The notes: generated by a model not told the origin, from the sequence alone. A stretch of DNA of 64,000 bases from Nocardioides sp. W7 (GCF_022919075.1 NZ_CP095078.1:3100001-3164000); one strand, 5' to 3'. Positions 25,163 through 37,591 are shown, numbered from the stretch's first letter. A program made the numbers and translations.

Positions 25163-26074
25163 GTGAGCAGCACGAACCTGGACGGGAAGGTCGCCGTCGT
25201 CACCGGCTCCGGCGCGGGCCTGGGCCGAGCCGAGGCGCTCGCGCTGGCGGACGCCGGGGCCCGGGTGGTCCTCAACGACCTGCCCGGCGGTGCCGACGAG
25301 GCAGCCGAGGAGATCCGCTCGCGCGGCGGCGAGGCGACGGTGGTCGCTGGCGACGTCGGCGAGCGGGCCACGGCCGACGCGATGGTCGCGGCCGCGGTCG
25401 ACGGGTACGGCGGGCTCGACATCGTCGTGAACAACGCCGGCATGACCCGCGACCGGATGCTGTTCAACCTGTCCGACGAGGAGTGGGACGCGATCATGCA
25501 CGTCCACCTCCGCGGCCACTTCCTGCTCACCCGCAACGCCTCGGCGTACTGGCGGGCGAAGGCGAAGGAGACCGGTGCCCCGGTCGGCGCGAGCGTTGTC
25601 AACACCGCCTCCGAGGCGTTCCTCAGCGGCCCTCCCGGACAGGCCAACTACGGCGCCGCCAAGGCCGGCATCGCCGCCCTGACCGTCTCGACGGCTCGTG
25701 CGATGGCGAGCAGTGGCGTCCGGGCCAACGCGATCTGCCCCCGGGCCCGGACCGCCATGACCGCGCAGGTCTTCGGCGAGGACACCTCCGGCGAGCAGGT
25801 CGACCCGTACTCGGCCGACCACGTCGCGCCGCTGGTGGCCTACCTCAGCTCACCCGCCGCCGCGAACATCACCGGCCAGGTCTTCGTCGTGTACGGCGGC
25901 ATGGTCGCGCTGATCGCCCCGCCCACCCTCGAGCAGCGCTTCGACTCCTCGGGGTCCGTGTGGGACCTCGACGACCTCGACAAGCAGGTCGGCTCCTACT
26001 TCGAGGGCCGGGACCCGATGCGGGGCTTCGCCGCCGACTCGATCATGAAGCTCCAGGCTCGGGGCGGGGCATGA
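25163..26074 (+). CDS. hsd4A: short-chain dehydrogenase, Hsd4A-like (3-hydroxyacyl-CoA/17-beta-hydroxysteroid)
   Basis: The 303-residue SDR has the cofactor motif TGSGAGLGRAEA, NNAG (VVNNAGMTRDRMLFNLSDEE), the catalytic Ser region and YGAAKAG (YxxxK). The stretch DRMLFNLSDEEWDAIMHVHL and the long C-terminal extension (about 40 residues past the usual SDR end) match my memory of Hsd4A, which oxidises 3-hydroxyacyl-CoA in steroid side-chain beta-oxidation. The GTG at 25163 follows the ferredoxin stop by 4 bases. Part of the KstR-boxed operon. Confidence 0.82.
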   Translation: MSSTNLDGKVAVVTGSGAGLGRAEALALADAGARVVLNDLPGGADEAAEEIRSRGGEATVVAGDVGERATADAMVAAAVDGYGGLDIVVNNAGMTRDRMLFNLSDEEWDAIMHVHLRGHFLLTRNASAYWRAKAKETGAPVGASVVNTASEAFLSGPPGQANYGAAKAGIAALTVSTARAMASSGVRANAICPRARTAMTAQVFGEDTSGEQVDPYSADHVAPLVAYLSSPAAANITGQVFVVYGGMVALIAPPTLEQRFDSSGSVWDLDDLDKQVGSYFEGRDPMRGFAADSIMKLQARGGA

Positions 26075-26829
26075 CCGGCCGGCTGGCCGGCAAGGTCGCC
26101 ATCGTCACCGGCGCCGCCATGGGGCAGGGCGCCGCGATCGCGCGCGCCTACGTCGCCGAGGGCGCGAAGGTCGCCATCGCCGACGTGGCCAAGGACGAGG
26201 GCCAGGCGCTCGCCGACGAGCTGGGTCCCGGTGCGCACTTCACGGCCCACGACGTGAGCGACGAGGCGTCCTGGGTGTCCCTGGTCGAGGACACCAACGC
26301 CCGGTTCGGGCCGGTGAGCATCCTGGCCAACAACGCCGGCGTGCTGCGGTTCGGAGAGATCGAGCGGCAGGACCTCGCCGACCTCGAGCTGCTCTTCCGG
26401 GTCAACCAGCTCGGCCCGTTCCTCGGCATGAAGTCGGTCGCCCGGACGATGCGCAAGAACGGCGGCGGCTCGATCATCAACGCCTCCTCCACCGAGGGGC
26501 TCGGCGGGATGGCCGGCACGGTCGCCTACGGCGCGACCAAGTTCGCGGTCCGCGGGATGACCAAGGGCGCCGCCCACGAGCTCGGCAAGCACAACATCCG
26601 GGTGAACTCCGTCCACCCCGGCATGATCGACACCCCGATGACGCGGGTGCACGGCGGCGACGCCGCGATGGAGTACGGCGCATCGAAGGTGCCGCTGCGC
26701 CGGGTCGGTCATCCCGAGGACGTCGCGCCGCTCTACGTCTTCCTGGGCAGCGACGAGTCGTCGTACATCAACGGCGCGGAGATCGCCATCGACGGCGGGG
26801 TCACCGCGACCCACGCCTTCGGCGGATGA
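26071..26829 (+). CDS. short-chain dehydrogenase, 3-alpha/20-beta-hydroxysteroid dehydrogenase-like
   Basis: The 252-residue classical SDR has TGAAMGQGAAIARAYVAEGA (cofactor), NNAGVLRFGE, a Ser in INASSTEGLGG, YGATKFA (YxxxK) and a normal C-terminus. It resembles the FabG3-type 3-alpha(20-beta)-hydroxysteroid dehydrogenases; substrate choice in this group is not reliable from sequence. The ATG overlaps the Hsd4A stop (ATGA), so it is in the same operon and likely acts on steroid hydroxyl groups or acyl-CoA intermediates. Confidence 0.75.
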   Translation: MTGRLAGKVAIVTGAAMGQGAAIARAYVAEGAKVAIADVAKDEGQALADELGPGAHFTAHDVSDEASWVSLVEDTNARFGPVSILANNAGVLRFGEIERQDLADLELLFRVNQLGPFLGMKSVARTMRKNGGGSIINASSTEGLGGMAGTVAYGATKFAVRGMTKGAAHELGKHNIRVNSVHPGMIDTPMTRVHGGDAAMEYGASKVPLRRVGHPEDVAPLYVFLGSDESSYINGAEIAIDGGVTATHAFGG

Positions 26830-26882
26830 GACAGATGCTTACTCTGCTCGATCCTGACAGTGGAACTGTGAGAGTCTGAGGC

Positions 26883-27380
26883 ATGGCCAACCAGCGCGCC
26901 CAGATCGTGATGTCCTCAGACGAGGTCGACGACTTCCTGACCCAGCAGCGGAGCTCGACCGTGGCGACCGTCGGTGCCAACGGCCAGGTCCACCTCGTCG
27001 GGATGTGGTACGCCTGGCTCGACGGTCACGTGTGGCTGGAGACCAAGGCGAAGTCGCAGAAGGTCGTCAACCTGCGCCGCGACGGTCGGATGAGCTTCAT
27101 GGTCGAGGCCGGGCACACCTACGACCAGCTCCGGGGCGTCTCGCTCGAGGGCACGGGCGTCATCCTGGAGGACCCGCAGCTGGTCTTCGACGTGTGCCTC
27201 AACATCTTCGAGCGCTACAACGCGCCGTACACCGAGGAGCTCCGGCCGTTCGTGGAGCTGATGGCCAAGAACCGCGTGGTGGTCCGCCTCGACGCCGAGC
27301 GGACGCGCAGCTGGGACCACCGCAAGCTGGGCATGGAGCCGATGGAGCTGGGCGGCTCGACGGCGGCCTTCCTCGAGTGA
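26883..27380 (+). CDS. PPOX-class (F420/FMN) split-barrel protein
   Basis: The 165-residue protein has a split-barrel layout (VATVGANGQVHLVGMWYAWL, WLETKAKSQKVVNLRRDGRM). Such F420- or FMN-binding proteins are numerous in actinobacteria. GAGG precedes the ATG at 26883. It sits between the SDR operon and convergent kstR, without its own KstR-like box; whether it belongs to the operon is not clear (53-base gap). Confidence 0.72.
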   Translation: MANQRAQIVMSSDEVDDFLTQQRSSTVATVGANGQVHLVGMWYAWLDGHVWLETKAKSQKVVNLRRDGRMSFMVEAGHTYDQLRGVSLEGTGVILEDPQLVFDVCLNIFERYNAPYTEELRPFVELMAKNRVVVRLDAERTRSWDHRKLGMEPMELGGSTAAFLE

Positions 27381-27424
27381 CGCCGAGAATGACACCGCCG
27401 ATCCGGCGCGGTCCTGAGCGGAGC

Positions 27425-28027
27425 TCAGTCACGCAGCAGCAGCTTGACCGCGGTCTCCATGTGGACGGCGGTGTCGGCCGCCGTGGAGCGACCCGTCACC
27501 CAGGCGACCAGGGCGGAGAGCCACACGTCGCCGATGACGCGCGCGATGGCGACGTCCTCCTCGGTCAGCTCGGCCTGCCCGGGGTGCATGGCGCGGGTCA
27601 TCATCTGGGTCAGCAGCATGCCGACCGAGTGGATCTCGGCCTTCACCGAGGCGTCGGCGAACATGAACGCCCGGGTCAGCGCCTCCGTCAGGTGGGCGTC
27701 GCCCTGCATGCCGCGGGTGGTGCGCTTCAGGATCTGGATCACCCGCTCGGCGGCGGTGTCGCCGACGGCCGGCCGCTCGCGGATCGCGGCGTCGGCACGC
27801 TCGAGCTCGCGGCCCAGCGCGGAGACCAGCAGGTGGATCTTCGAGGGGAAGTAGCGGTACAGCGTGCCGAGCGCCACGTCGGCACGCTCGGCGACCGCGC
27901 GCATCTGGACCGCGTCGAAGCCGCCGGTCGAGGCCAGCTCGATGGTCGCATCGAGGATGCGCTTGCGGCGGTCGCGCTGGGCGGCGGAGCCGAGGTCGTC
28001 GACGCTGAGCGAGTTGGCGGTGCTCAC
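27425..28027 (-). CDS. kstR: TetR-family steroid catabolism repressor KstR
   Basis: The 200-residue protein carries an HTH (GFDAVQMRAVAERADVALGT, then LYRYFPSKIHLLVSALGREL, about residues 34-75) that is nearly the same as my memory of mycobacterial KstR. The C-terminal AFMFADASVK and RVIGDVWLSALVAWVTGR also match. KstR represses genes for uptake and side-chain/ring degradation of sterols and is released by a CoA thioester. The GTG at 28027 is the start. Seven motif copies in the window match its known site TnnAACnnGTTnnA. The nearest box (28149) is shared with a divergent glycosyltransferase, which suggests autoregulation. Confidence 0.93.
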   Translation of the reverse strand: MSTANSLSVDDLGSAAQRDRRKRILDATIELASTGGFDAVQMRAVAERADVALGTLYRYFPSKIHLLVSALGRELERADAAIRERPAVGDTAAERVIQILKRTTRGMQGDAHLTEALTRAFMFADASVKAEIHSVGMLLTQMMTRAMHPGQAELTEEDVAIARVIGDVWLSALVAWVTGRSTAADTAVHMETAVKLLLRD

Positions 28028-28072
28028 AAGGGCCCCCAGGCGGTCTTGGAGTCAGGGTCATCGACACGGTCG

Positions 28073-28090
28073 GGCGACAGCGCTGTCGCC
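28073..28090. promoter_or_regulatory. 18-bp perfect palindrome in the kstR upstream region
   Basis: GGCGACAGCGCTGTCGCC is a perfect inverted repeat, unrelated to the KstR box, between kstR and its divergent neighbour. It is either a second operator or an RNA hairpin in the kstR leader. Confidence 0.45.
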
Positions 28091-28148
28091 TGTGTGTGGA
28101 CGAGGAAAGCAGATGGCGCGGCTAGGCTAGCAATCGGTGGGACATGAT

Positions 28149-28162
28149 AGGAACACGTTCCA
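28149..28162. promoter_or_regulatory. KstR-like operator between kstR and the glycosyltransferase
   Basis: AGGAACACGTTCCA matches TnnAACnnGTTnnA except for the first base. It lies 121 bases before kstR and 86 bases before the glycosyltransferase start, so it can serve both directions. Confidence 0.72.
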
Positions 28163-28247
28163 CTTCGTCCGGCCCCGCGGGTCACCGTTTCCGGCAAGTG
28201 TCCGGATGCCGTTCATGAGCACCACCACGAAAGAGGGTCGCGACGAG

Positions 28248-29513
28248 ATGCGTGTCGCCTTGCTGTCCTACCGGAGCCATGCGCACACGGGGGGCCAGGG
28301 GATCTACCTGCGACACCTGAGTCGCGAGCTGGCCAACCTCGGGCACAGCGTGGAGGTGTTCTCGGGCCAGCCGTACCCCGAGCTCGACCACCCCGACGTG
28401 AAGCTCACCGAGGTCCCGAGCCTGGATCTGTACCGCCAGCCCGACCCGTTCCGGGTGCCGAAGCTGCGCGAGTTCCGCGACCTGGTCGACGTCGAGGAGT
28501 TCGCGACCATGTGCACGGCCGGCTTCCCGGAGCCGAAGACCTTCAGCACCCGCGTCGCGCGCGTGCTGAAGGACCGCGTCGACGACTTCGACATCGTCCA
28601 CGACAACCAGGTGCTCGGCTACGGCATGCTCGACATCGAGAAGCTCGGGCTGCCGCTGATCACGACGCTGCACCACCCGATCACCTTCGACCGGCGCATC
28701 GACATCAGCCAGACCCGCAACCCGTGGCGCAAGCTCACGATCAGCCGCTGGTACGGCTTCCTGCGCATGCAGGCCCGGGTCGCCCGCCGGGCGCGCAAGA
28801 TCCTGACCCCCTCGGAGACGTCCAAGCGCGACATCGCCACGGACTTCGGCGTCGATCTCGACCGGATGCAGGTGATCCTGCTCGGCGTCGACGACGGTTT
28901 CGTGCCGCCGACCAAGCCGCGGGTCCGGGGCCGGATCCTGGCGATGGCCAGCGCCGACGCCCCGATGAAGGGCATCGCCACCCTGCTCGAGGCGTTCGCC
29001 AAGCTGCGCACCGAGCGCGACATCGAGCTGGTGCTGGTCACCAAGCCGCGTCCGGGCGGGCGCACCGAGCGGCTGATCAGCGAGCTCGCCATCGGCGACT
29101 CGGTCCGGTTCGTGCACGGCATCAGCGACGCGCAGCTGGTCGAGCTGATGGGCTCGGCCGAGCTGGCCTGCGTGCCCTCGCTCTACGAGGGCTTCTCGCT
29201 GCCGACCGCCGAGCTGATGGCCTGCGCGACCCCGCTGGTCGTCTCGCGGGCCGGTGCGATCCCCGAGGTCGTCGGCCCCGACGGCCTCTGCGCGGACCTC
29301 GTCCCCCCCGGAGACGTGGGCGAGCTGGTCACCGCCATCGGTGCCCTGCTCGACGACCCCGAGCGGCGCGACCGGTACGGCGCCGCCGGGCGCAAGCGGG
29401 TCGAGGAGCTGTTCAGCTGGCGGGCGGTCGCCGTGACCGTGGCGGCGGCGTACGACGAAGTGATCGCCGACTACCGGCGCGAACAAGAGGAGGGCCACCG
29501 TGCTGACCGTTGA
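28248..29513 (+). CDS. family 4 glycosyltransferase (GT-B)
   Basis: The 421-residue protein has the GT-B layout: an N-terminal HTGGQGIYLRHLSRELANLG (acceptor side) and a C-terminal donor site PSLYEGFSLPTAELMACATP with the E-x7-E retaining motif. It transfers a sugar from a nucleotide donor; the acceptor is unknown. ATG 28248 follows AGAGGG; ATGs at 28206 and 28215 are alternatives. It starts a tight cluster with a methyltransferase and a cyclase-like protein, downstream of the KstR-like box at 28149. Confidence 0.8.
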   Translation: MRVALLSYRSHAHTGGQGIYLRHLSRELANLGHSVEVFSGQPYPELDHPDVKLTEVPSLDLYRQPDPFRVPKLREFRDLVDVEEFATMCTAGFPEPKTFSTRVARVLKDRVDDFDIVHDNQVLGYGMLDIEKLGLPLITTLHHPITFDRRIDISQTRNPWRKLTISRWYGFLRMQARVARRARKILTPSETSKRDIATDFGVDLDRMQVILLGVDDGFVPPTKPRVRGRILAMASADAPMKGIATLLEAFAKLRTERDIELVLVTKPRPGGRTERLISELAIGDSVRFVHGISDAQLVELMGSAELACVPSLYEGFSLPTAELMACATPLVVSRAGAIPEVVGPDGLCADLVPPGDVGELVTAIGALLDDPERRDRYGAAGRKRVEELFSWRAVAVTVAAAYDEVIADYRREQEEGHRADR

Positions 29514-30238
29514 CTTCGACCGCCTGGGTCTCCAGGCCGGGGAGCGGGTGCTCGACATGGGAGCCGGCGGTGGCCGGCACGCGTTCGAGATGTATCGCCG
29601 CGGCGCTGACGTCGTCGCCTTCGACATGGACGCCGACGAGCTGGCCGGGGTGCTGGAGATCTTCGGGGCGATGAAGGAGAAGGGCGAGGTGCCCGAGGGT
29701 GCCTCGGCCGACATCAAGCAGGGCGACGCCCTGCAGCTGCCCTTCGCCGACGGGGAGTTCGACCGGATCGTCGCGGCCGAGGTCCTGGAGCACATCCACG
29801 CCGACGTCGACGCCATCACCGAGCTGGTCCGCGTCCTGCGGCCGGGCGGCACGCTGGCCATCTCGGTGCCGCGCTGGCTGCCCGAGGTCATCAACTGGAA
29901 GCTCTCGGACGACTACCACAACGCCCAGGGCGGGCACATCCGGATCTACACCGACCACGAGCTGATCGACAAGGTGACCAAGGCCGGTCGCTTCAACGAC
30001 GGCACCCCCGGCGACGCGATGATCTTCGAGAGCAAGGACTACGCCCACGGCCTGCACGCGCCGTACTGGTGGATCAAGTGCGCGGTCGGCGTCGAGAACG
30101 ACGGCCACCCGCTCGCGAAGGCGTACCACAAGCTGCTGGTCTGGGAGATCATGAAGCAGCCCAGGACGCTCCAGCTCGCGGGCAAGGTCCTCGACCCGAT
30201 CATCGGCAAGAGCATGGTCCTGTACTTCCGGAAGCCAC

Positions 30239-30246
<8 letters not shown>
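29500..30246 (+). CDS. class I SAM-dependent methyltransferase
   Basis: The 248-residue protein shows motif I VLDMGAGGGRHAFEM near the N-terminus, the acidic motif II DVVAFDMDADE and the post-motif LRPGGTLAISVPRW, the layout of type-11 methyltransferases. The GTG start lies inside the glycosyltransferase end (14-base overlap) behind AGGAGGG, and its own end overlaps the next gene, so the three are one unit. Its substrate may be a glycolipid or isoprenoid made by its neighbours. Confidence 0.8.
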
Positions 30247-34145
<3,899 letters not shown>

Positions 34146-34239
34146 GATCGGCGGGTCTCAGCGGTCCCTACGTCAGGGACACGGTGCCAAGGCACCACTG
34201 GTCGGTGCCTACCGGTCCGCTGGCCACGTTGTCGGTTGT

Positions 34240-34280
34240 CTCGGAGTCTGGTGCGCACCTGGTGCGCACCAGACTCCGAG
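34240..34280. repeat. 41-bp perfect palindrome after the FadE34-like gene
   Basis: Two perfect 20-base arms (left arm begins CTCGGAGTCTGGTGCGCACC) surround a single T. It could be a strong terminator or a palindromic repeat element. Apart from this and the hydrolase relic at 34316-34503, nothing was recognised in the 427-base gap 34146-34572. Confidence 0.7.
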
Positions 34281-34315
34281 CTCATCGGTGCCCCGCCGGC
34301 GGCGCACGCGGAGCG

Positions 34316-34503
34316 AATCTCGCGGCGTCGGAAGCCGTTCCAGTGCCAGTGCAGGTGGCGCTCGACGCCCGGCAGCTCGATGTACACGACGGCCCGCTCC
34401 GAGGCCTGGCACAGCGGCTCGACGAAGAGCCGAGCCTGGACGAGGGTGTCGAGCGAGCCGTGCAGCACGAGGAAATCGGGTTCGCGGGCGTTCGCGCGGA
34501 TGA
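34316..34503 (-). pseudogene. relic of the 3' part of the alpha/beta hydrolase gene at 36280-37542
   Basis: On the minus strand this stretch reads PDFLVLHGSLDTLVQARLFV, then EPLCQASERAVVYIELPGV, then ERHLHWHWNGFRRR. The intact hydrolase reads PDFFVLHGSLDTLVGVDQAR, then RQVSKRTVVYAELPGAQH..., then DRYLHWHWNGYRRE. The relic lacks three residues after LDTLV and about 17 residues including the catalytic-His segment GAQHAFD. DNA identity is high over the retained parts. There is no N-terminal half. It is a decayed duplicate about 2 kb from the parent gene. Confidence 0.75.
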
Positions 34504-34572
34504 GCGACGACCCGGGGCGGGAGGGTCGCCGACGGGAGTAGGAGCGCGCGGGTTCGGTTAACCTCGGCGGTC

Positions 34573-35202
34573 GTGGACACCACCGAGGACGGCGCGGACC
34601 ACTGGGGCTGGCGCCCGGAGTGGTCGGACGAGCGCGCCTGCGCCTTCTGGTACCTCACGGTCCCTCCCGACGAGGTCCGCGCGCCCGGCCTGGAGCGCTA
34701 CTGCGACGCGCTCGACGCGGTGCCGTGGCTGGACACCGTGCCGCCGCGGTGGTGGCACCTCACGCTGACCGAGGTCGGGTACGTCGAGGACCTCGGCGCC
34801 GGCCTGCTCGCCGAGGTGTCGAGCGCGGTGCGGAGCGCGGTCGGGCAGCCCGGCCCGCTGCGGGTCGAGCTGGGCCCGGTGGTGTCGTTCCGGACCGCGA
34901 TCGCCCTGGTCGCCGGACCGGACGCAGCGCTCCGGGAGGTGCAGGCGGTGGCGCGGGAGCGGACGCAGGCGGTGCTCGGCGCCGACCGGCCCGTCGTGCA
35001 CCCGACCCGCTTCCGACCGCACGTCAGCCTGGCCTACCTCAACCGTCACGTGCCGGCCGCGGAGGTGGGTGCTCGGCTCGCCGAGGCGCCGGCGGGTCCG
35101 TCCTCGGTCGTCGTCGACCGGATCACGCTGGCCGAGGTCACCCGCCGGGACCGGCACTATCAGTGGCGCGTGCTCGACGAGGTCGAGCTCGCGGCACCGT
35201 AG
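34573..35202 (+). CDS. 2'-5' RNA ligase/2H phosphoesterase-family protein
   Basis: The 209-residue protein carries two H-x-[TS] motifs, WWHLTLTEVGY (about residue 63) and FRPHVSLAYLN (about 153), the signature of the 2H phosphoesterase superfamily, which acts on 2',3'-cyclic phosphates. The bacterial role is poorly known. GTG 34573 starts MDTTEDGADHWGWRPEW. It begins a run with a small membrane protein and a YidC-like protein. Confidence 0.78.
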   Translation: MDTTEDGADHWGWRPEWSDERACAFWYLTVPPDEVRAPGLERYCDALDAVPWLDTVPPRWWHLTLTEVGYVEDLGAGLLAEVSSAVRSAVGQPGPLRVELGPVVSFRTAIALVAGPDAALREVQAVARERTQAVLGADRPVVHPTRFRPHVSLAYLNRHVPAAEVGARLAEAPAGPSSVVVDRITLAEVTRRDRHYQWRVLDEVELAAP

Positions 35203-35211
35203 GATCGCGCC

Positions 35212-35484
35212 ATGACCGCGAGACTGCAGGCAGCGCTCGGCGCCGTCCTGCTCGTGGTGCTGCCGGCGCTGCTGCTGACCAACGACTCGCCGGCCCTCGC
35301 CGGGCTGGCCGTCGTGGCGTCGGTCCTCGTCGCCGTGCTCACCGACGCCCCGCTGCGCGGTGTCGTGCTGGTCGGGCCGCGCCTCGTGCGGCCCGACCGC
35401 GGCGAGGCGGTGTGGTCCTCGCGCGACCGGGTCACCGACCCGGTCAGCCACCCGCGTCGCCCGCGTGCTCCGGAAGCGGCCTGA
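35212..35484 (+). CDS. small membrane protein (DUF6412-like)
   Basis: The 90-residue protein has two hydrophobic segments (about residues 7-24 and 28-46) and a charged tail ending PRRPRAPEAA. Similar small proteins sit next to YidC homologues in other actinobacteria, to my memory annotated DUF6412. Function is unknown; proximity suggests membrane-protein insertion. It starts 9 bases after the previous stop. Confidence 0.6.
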   Translation: MTARLQAALGAVLLVVLPALLLTNDSPALAGLAVVASVLVAVLTDAPLRGVVLVGPRLVRPDRGEAVWSSRDRVTDPVSHPRRPRAPEAA

Positions 35485-35539
35485 CGCTCGCCCCGCGCGA
35501 GCCCAGGTCCCTTACCGTCCGTACCTTCCAGGAGCACCC

Positions 35540-36331
35540 GTGTCCGTTCTCGACCCTGTCTCGCACGCCCTGGCGGCCGTCGTCGCCACCGCCCACCACT
35601 CCCTCACCACCCTCGGCGCCGCCCCCGACGCCGGCCCGACCTGGCTGCTCAGCATCGCCGCCGTCGTGGTCGTCGTCAGGGTCGCACTGCTCCCGCTGAC
35701 CGTCCACGGGGTTCGCAGCGCGCACGCCACCGCCCGTGCCCGGCCCCAGCTGCGGGACCTCGCGAAGCGCTACCGCGGCCGCACCGACGCGGCCAGTCTC
35801 CAGGCCTACGCCGAGGCGCGCCGCCGCATCGGCGCGGAGCACGGCACCTCGCGCCTGGGCTGCCTGCCGCTGCTGCTGCAGCTGCCGGTGTGGCTCGCGC
35901 TCTACCACCTGCTCAGCGACCTCGCATCCAGCACCCCGGTCGGGGCGATGGACGGCGGCTTGGTCGCCTCGCTCGGCTCCGCGACGCTGGTCGGCGTCCA
36001 GCTCGCCGACCGGGGCTACCTCGGCGGCGGCGCCGCGCACCTCGCGGTGGTGGCCGGGCTCGCGGGAGCGGCCGCCGCGCTGTCGTACCTCACCCAGCGC
36101 TTCCTGGTCGCACCCAACACCCTCGTCGACGACCTGCCCGAGGCGGTCGGTCGCGCGCAGCAGCTGATGCCCGCGCTCTCCGCGGTCGGGCTGCTGGTGG
36201 CCGGCGCGGTCGTCCCGGTCGCGCTGATCGGCTACTGGCTCTGCAACGGGTTGTGGACGCTCGGGCAGAGCGCGGTCGTCTACCGCTGGTTCCCCACCCC
36301 AGGTACGCCGGCGGCGCGCTCGCGGCGGTAG
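35540..36331 (+). CDS. YidC/Oxa1-family membrane protein insertase-like protein
   Basis: The 263-residue protein has about five membrane segments and the YidC pattern: a membrane segment, an Arg/Lys-rich cytoplasmic loop (RPQLRDLAKRYRGRTDAASL), then GCLPLLLQLPVWLALYHLLS. Later WLCNGLWTLGQSAVVYRWFP matches the last YidC segment. It is short for the family and is probably an accessory paralogue, not the rpmH-linked YidC. GTG 35540 follows AGGAG. Its 3' end overlaps the convergent hydrolase by 52 bases. Confidence 0.82.
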   Translation: MSVLDPVSHALAAVVATAHHSLTTLGAAPDAGPTWLLSIAAVVVVVRVALLPLTVHGVRSAHATARARPQLRDLAKRYRGRTDAASLQAYAEARRRIGAEHGTSRLGCLPLLLQLPVWLALYHLLSDLASSTPVGAMDGGLVASLGSATLVGVQLADRGYLGGGAAHLAVVAGLAGAAAALSYLTQRFLVAPNTLVDDLPEAVGRAQQLMPALSAVGLLVAGAVVPVALIGYWLCNGLWTLGQSAVVYRWFPTPGTPAARSRR

Positions 36332-37542
36332 CCGTTCCAGTGCCAGTGCAGGTAGCGGTCGATCGCCCGCACGACGTGGGAGCTGCGGATCGAGGGGAAG
36401 ACGTCGAAGGCGTGCTGAGCGCCCGGCAGCTCGGCGTACACGACGGTCCGCTTGGAGACCTGGCGCAGCCGCTCGACGAAGAGTCGGGCCTGGTCGACGC
36501 CGACGAGCGTGTCGAGCGAGCCGTGCAGCACGAAGAAGTCGGGTGCGTGGGCGCTCACGCGCAGGATCGGGGAGGCGTCCTCGAAGGCCTGCGGATCCTC
36601 GGTCCACCGGCGCTTGAACACCCGCGGCGCGAGGAACCTGTCCCGCATCAGCTCGGCGCTGGCCAGGCCGGTGGAGCCGGCGAGGTCGTAGACGCCGTAG
36701 TGGGGCACGGCGACCTGGACCGTGGTGTCGGCGTCCTCGAAACCGGGCTGGTACGCGGGGTCGTTGGGGCTCAGCGCGGCGAGCGCCACGAGGTGGCCGC
36801 CCGCTGAGCCGCCGGTGAGGGCCAGGTAGTCGGGATCGCCGCCGTACTCCTCGATGTGCTCGCGGATCCAGGCGATCGCCTTCTTGACGTCGATGATCTG
36901 GGCCGGGAACGGGTCGCGGGGCGCGAGCCGGTAGTTGATGGAGACGCACACCCAGCCCTTGGCGGCGAGGTGCTGCATGAGCGGGATCCCCTGCTGCTCC
37001 TTCGCGCCGATGGTCCAGGCGCCCCCATGGACGTGCAGCAGCACCGGCGCGCCGCCCTCGGGTACGCCGTCGGCGGGGGAGTAGACGTCGAGCAGACCAC
37101 GCCTGCCGTGCCGGTCGTCGTAGACGATGTCGCGCTGCTTGTGGACCTCGGTGCTGCGGATCCGGAACGGGTTGACGAGCTTGCGCCACGGCACGGCGAG
37201 CTCGGCCGGGGTCGGTGCGGCGTCGAGCTGCTCGGCGTAGTCGACGCCGAGTCCCTCGGTCAGCGACTCCTCCGCCTGGGTGCCGACCCGCCGGCCCTGG
37301 TCGATCAGGAACGCGAGCCCGGCGGCGTTCGCGGCCGCGAGAACGAGGCCGAGGCCGCTCCGGCGGCGCCCGGTCGCGTGGGTGGTGGCGTCGGCCGCGG
37401 TCAGGGCGAGCGCGTGCGGAGCGAGCTCCCCGATCAGCCAGCCGGCCATGAAGGAGGGGATCCCGACCCGGTAGCCGGGCGCCGGTCGGATCGCGTTGGC
37501 GGTGAGGACGGCGGTGACGACCTGGCGGCGCAGGAAGGACAT
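36280..37542 (-). CDS. alpha/beta hydrolase (hormone-sensitive-lipase-type esterase)
   Basis: The 420-residue protein has an N-terminal membrane-interacting region (about residues 1-90) and then an HSL-type hydrolase: HVHGGAWTIGAKEQQG (oxyanion HGG), LTGGSAGGHLVALA (nucleophile Ser), HGSLDTLVGVDQ (Asp) and GAQHAFD (His). It resembles the mycobacterial LipO-type lipases. Divergent from a wax-ester synthase with one KstR-like box between them (49 bases upstream). A decayed partial copy lies at 34316-34503. ATG 37542 was chosen; the frame runs open further upstream, across the box. Confidence 0.83.
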   Translation of the reverse strand: MSFLRRQVVTAVLTANAIRPAPGYRVGIPSFMAGWLIGELAPHALALTAADATTHATGRRRSGLGLVLAAANAAGLAFLIDQGRRVGTQAEESLTEGLGVDYAEQLDAAPTPAELAVPWRKLVNPFRIRSTEVHKQRDIVYDDRHGRRGLLDVYSPADGVPEGGAPVLLHVHGGAWTIGAKEQQGIPLMQHLAAKGWVCVSINYRLAPRDPFPAQIIDVKKAIAWIREHIEEYGGDPDYLALTGGSAGGHLVALAALSPNDPAYQPGFEDADTTVQVAVPHYGVYDLAGSTGLASAELMRDRFLAPRVFKRRWTEDPQAFEDASPILRVSAHAPDFFVLHGSLDTLVGVDQARLFVERLRQVSKRTVVYAELPGAQHAFDVFPSIRSSHVVRAIDRYLHWHWNGYRRERAAGVPGVGNQR

Positions 37543-37591
37543 GGCGCCCAGGCTAGACGCGGAACCCGAGGCAATGGCGCTCGTTGAGAAG

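Noticed and set aside
26830..26882. CAGTGGAACTGTGA-like sequence before the PPOX gene as an operator
   Set aside because: It does not fit the KstR motif and is not a good inverted repeat.
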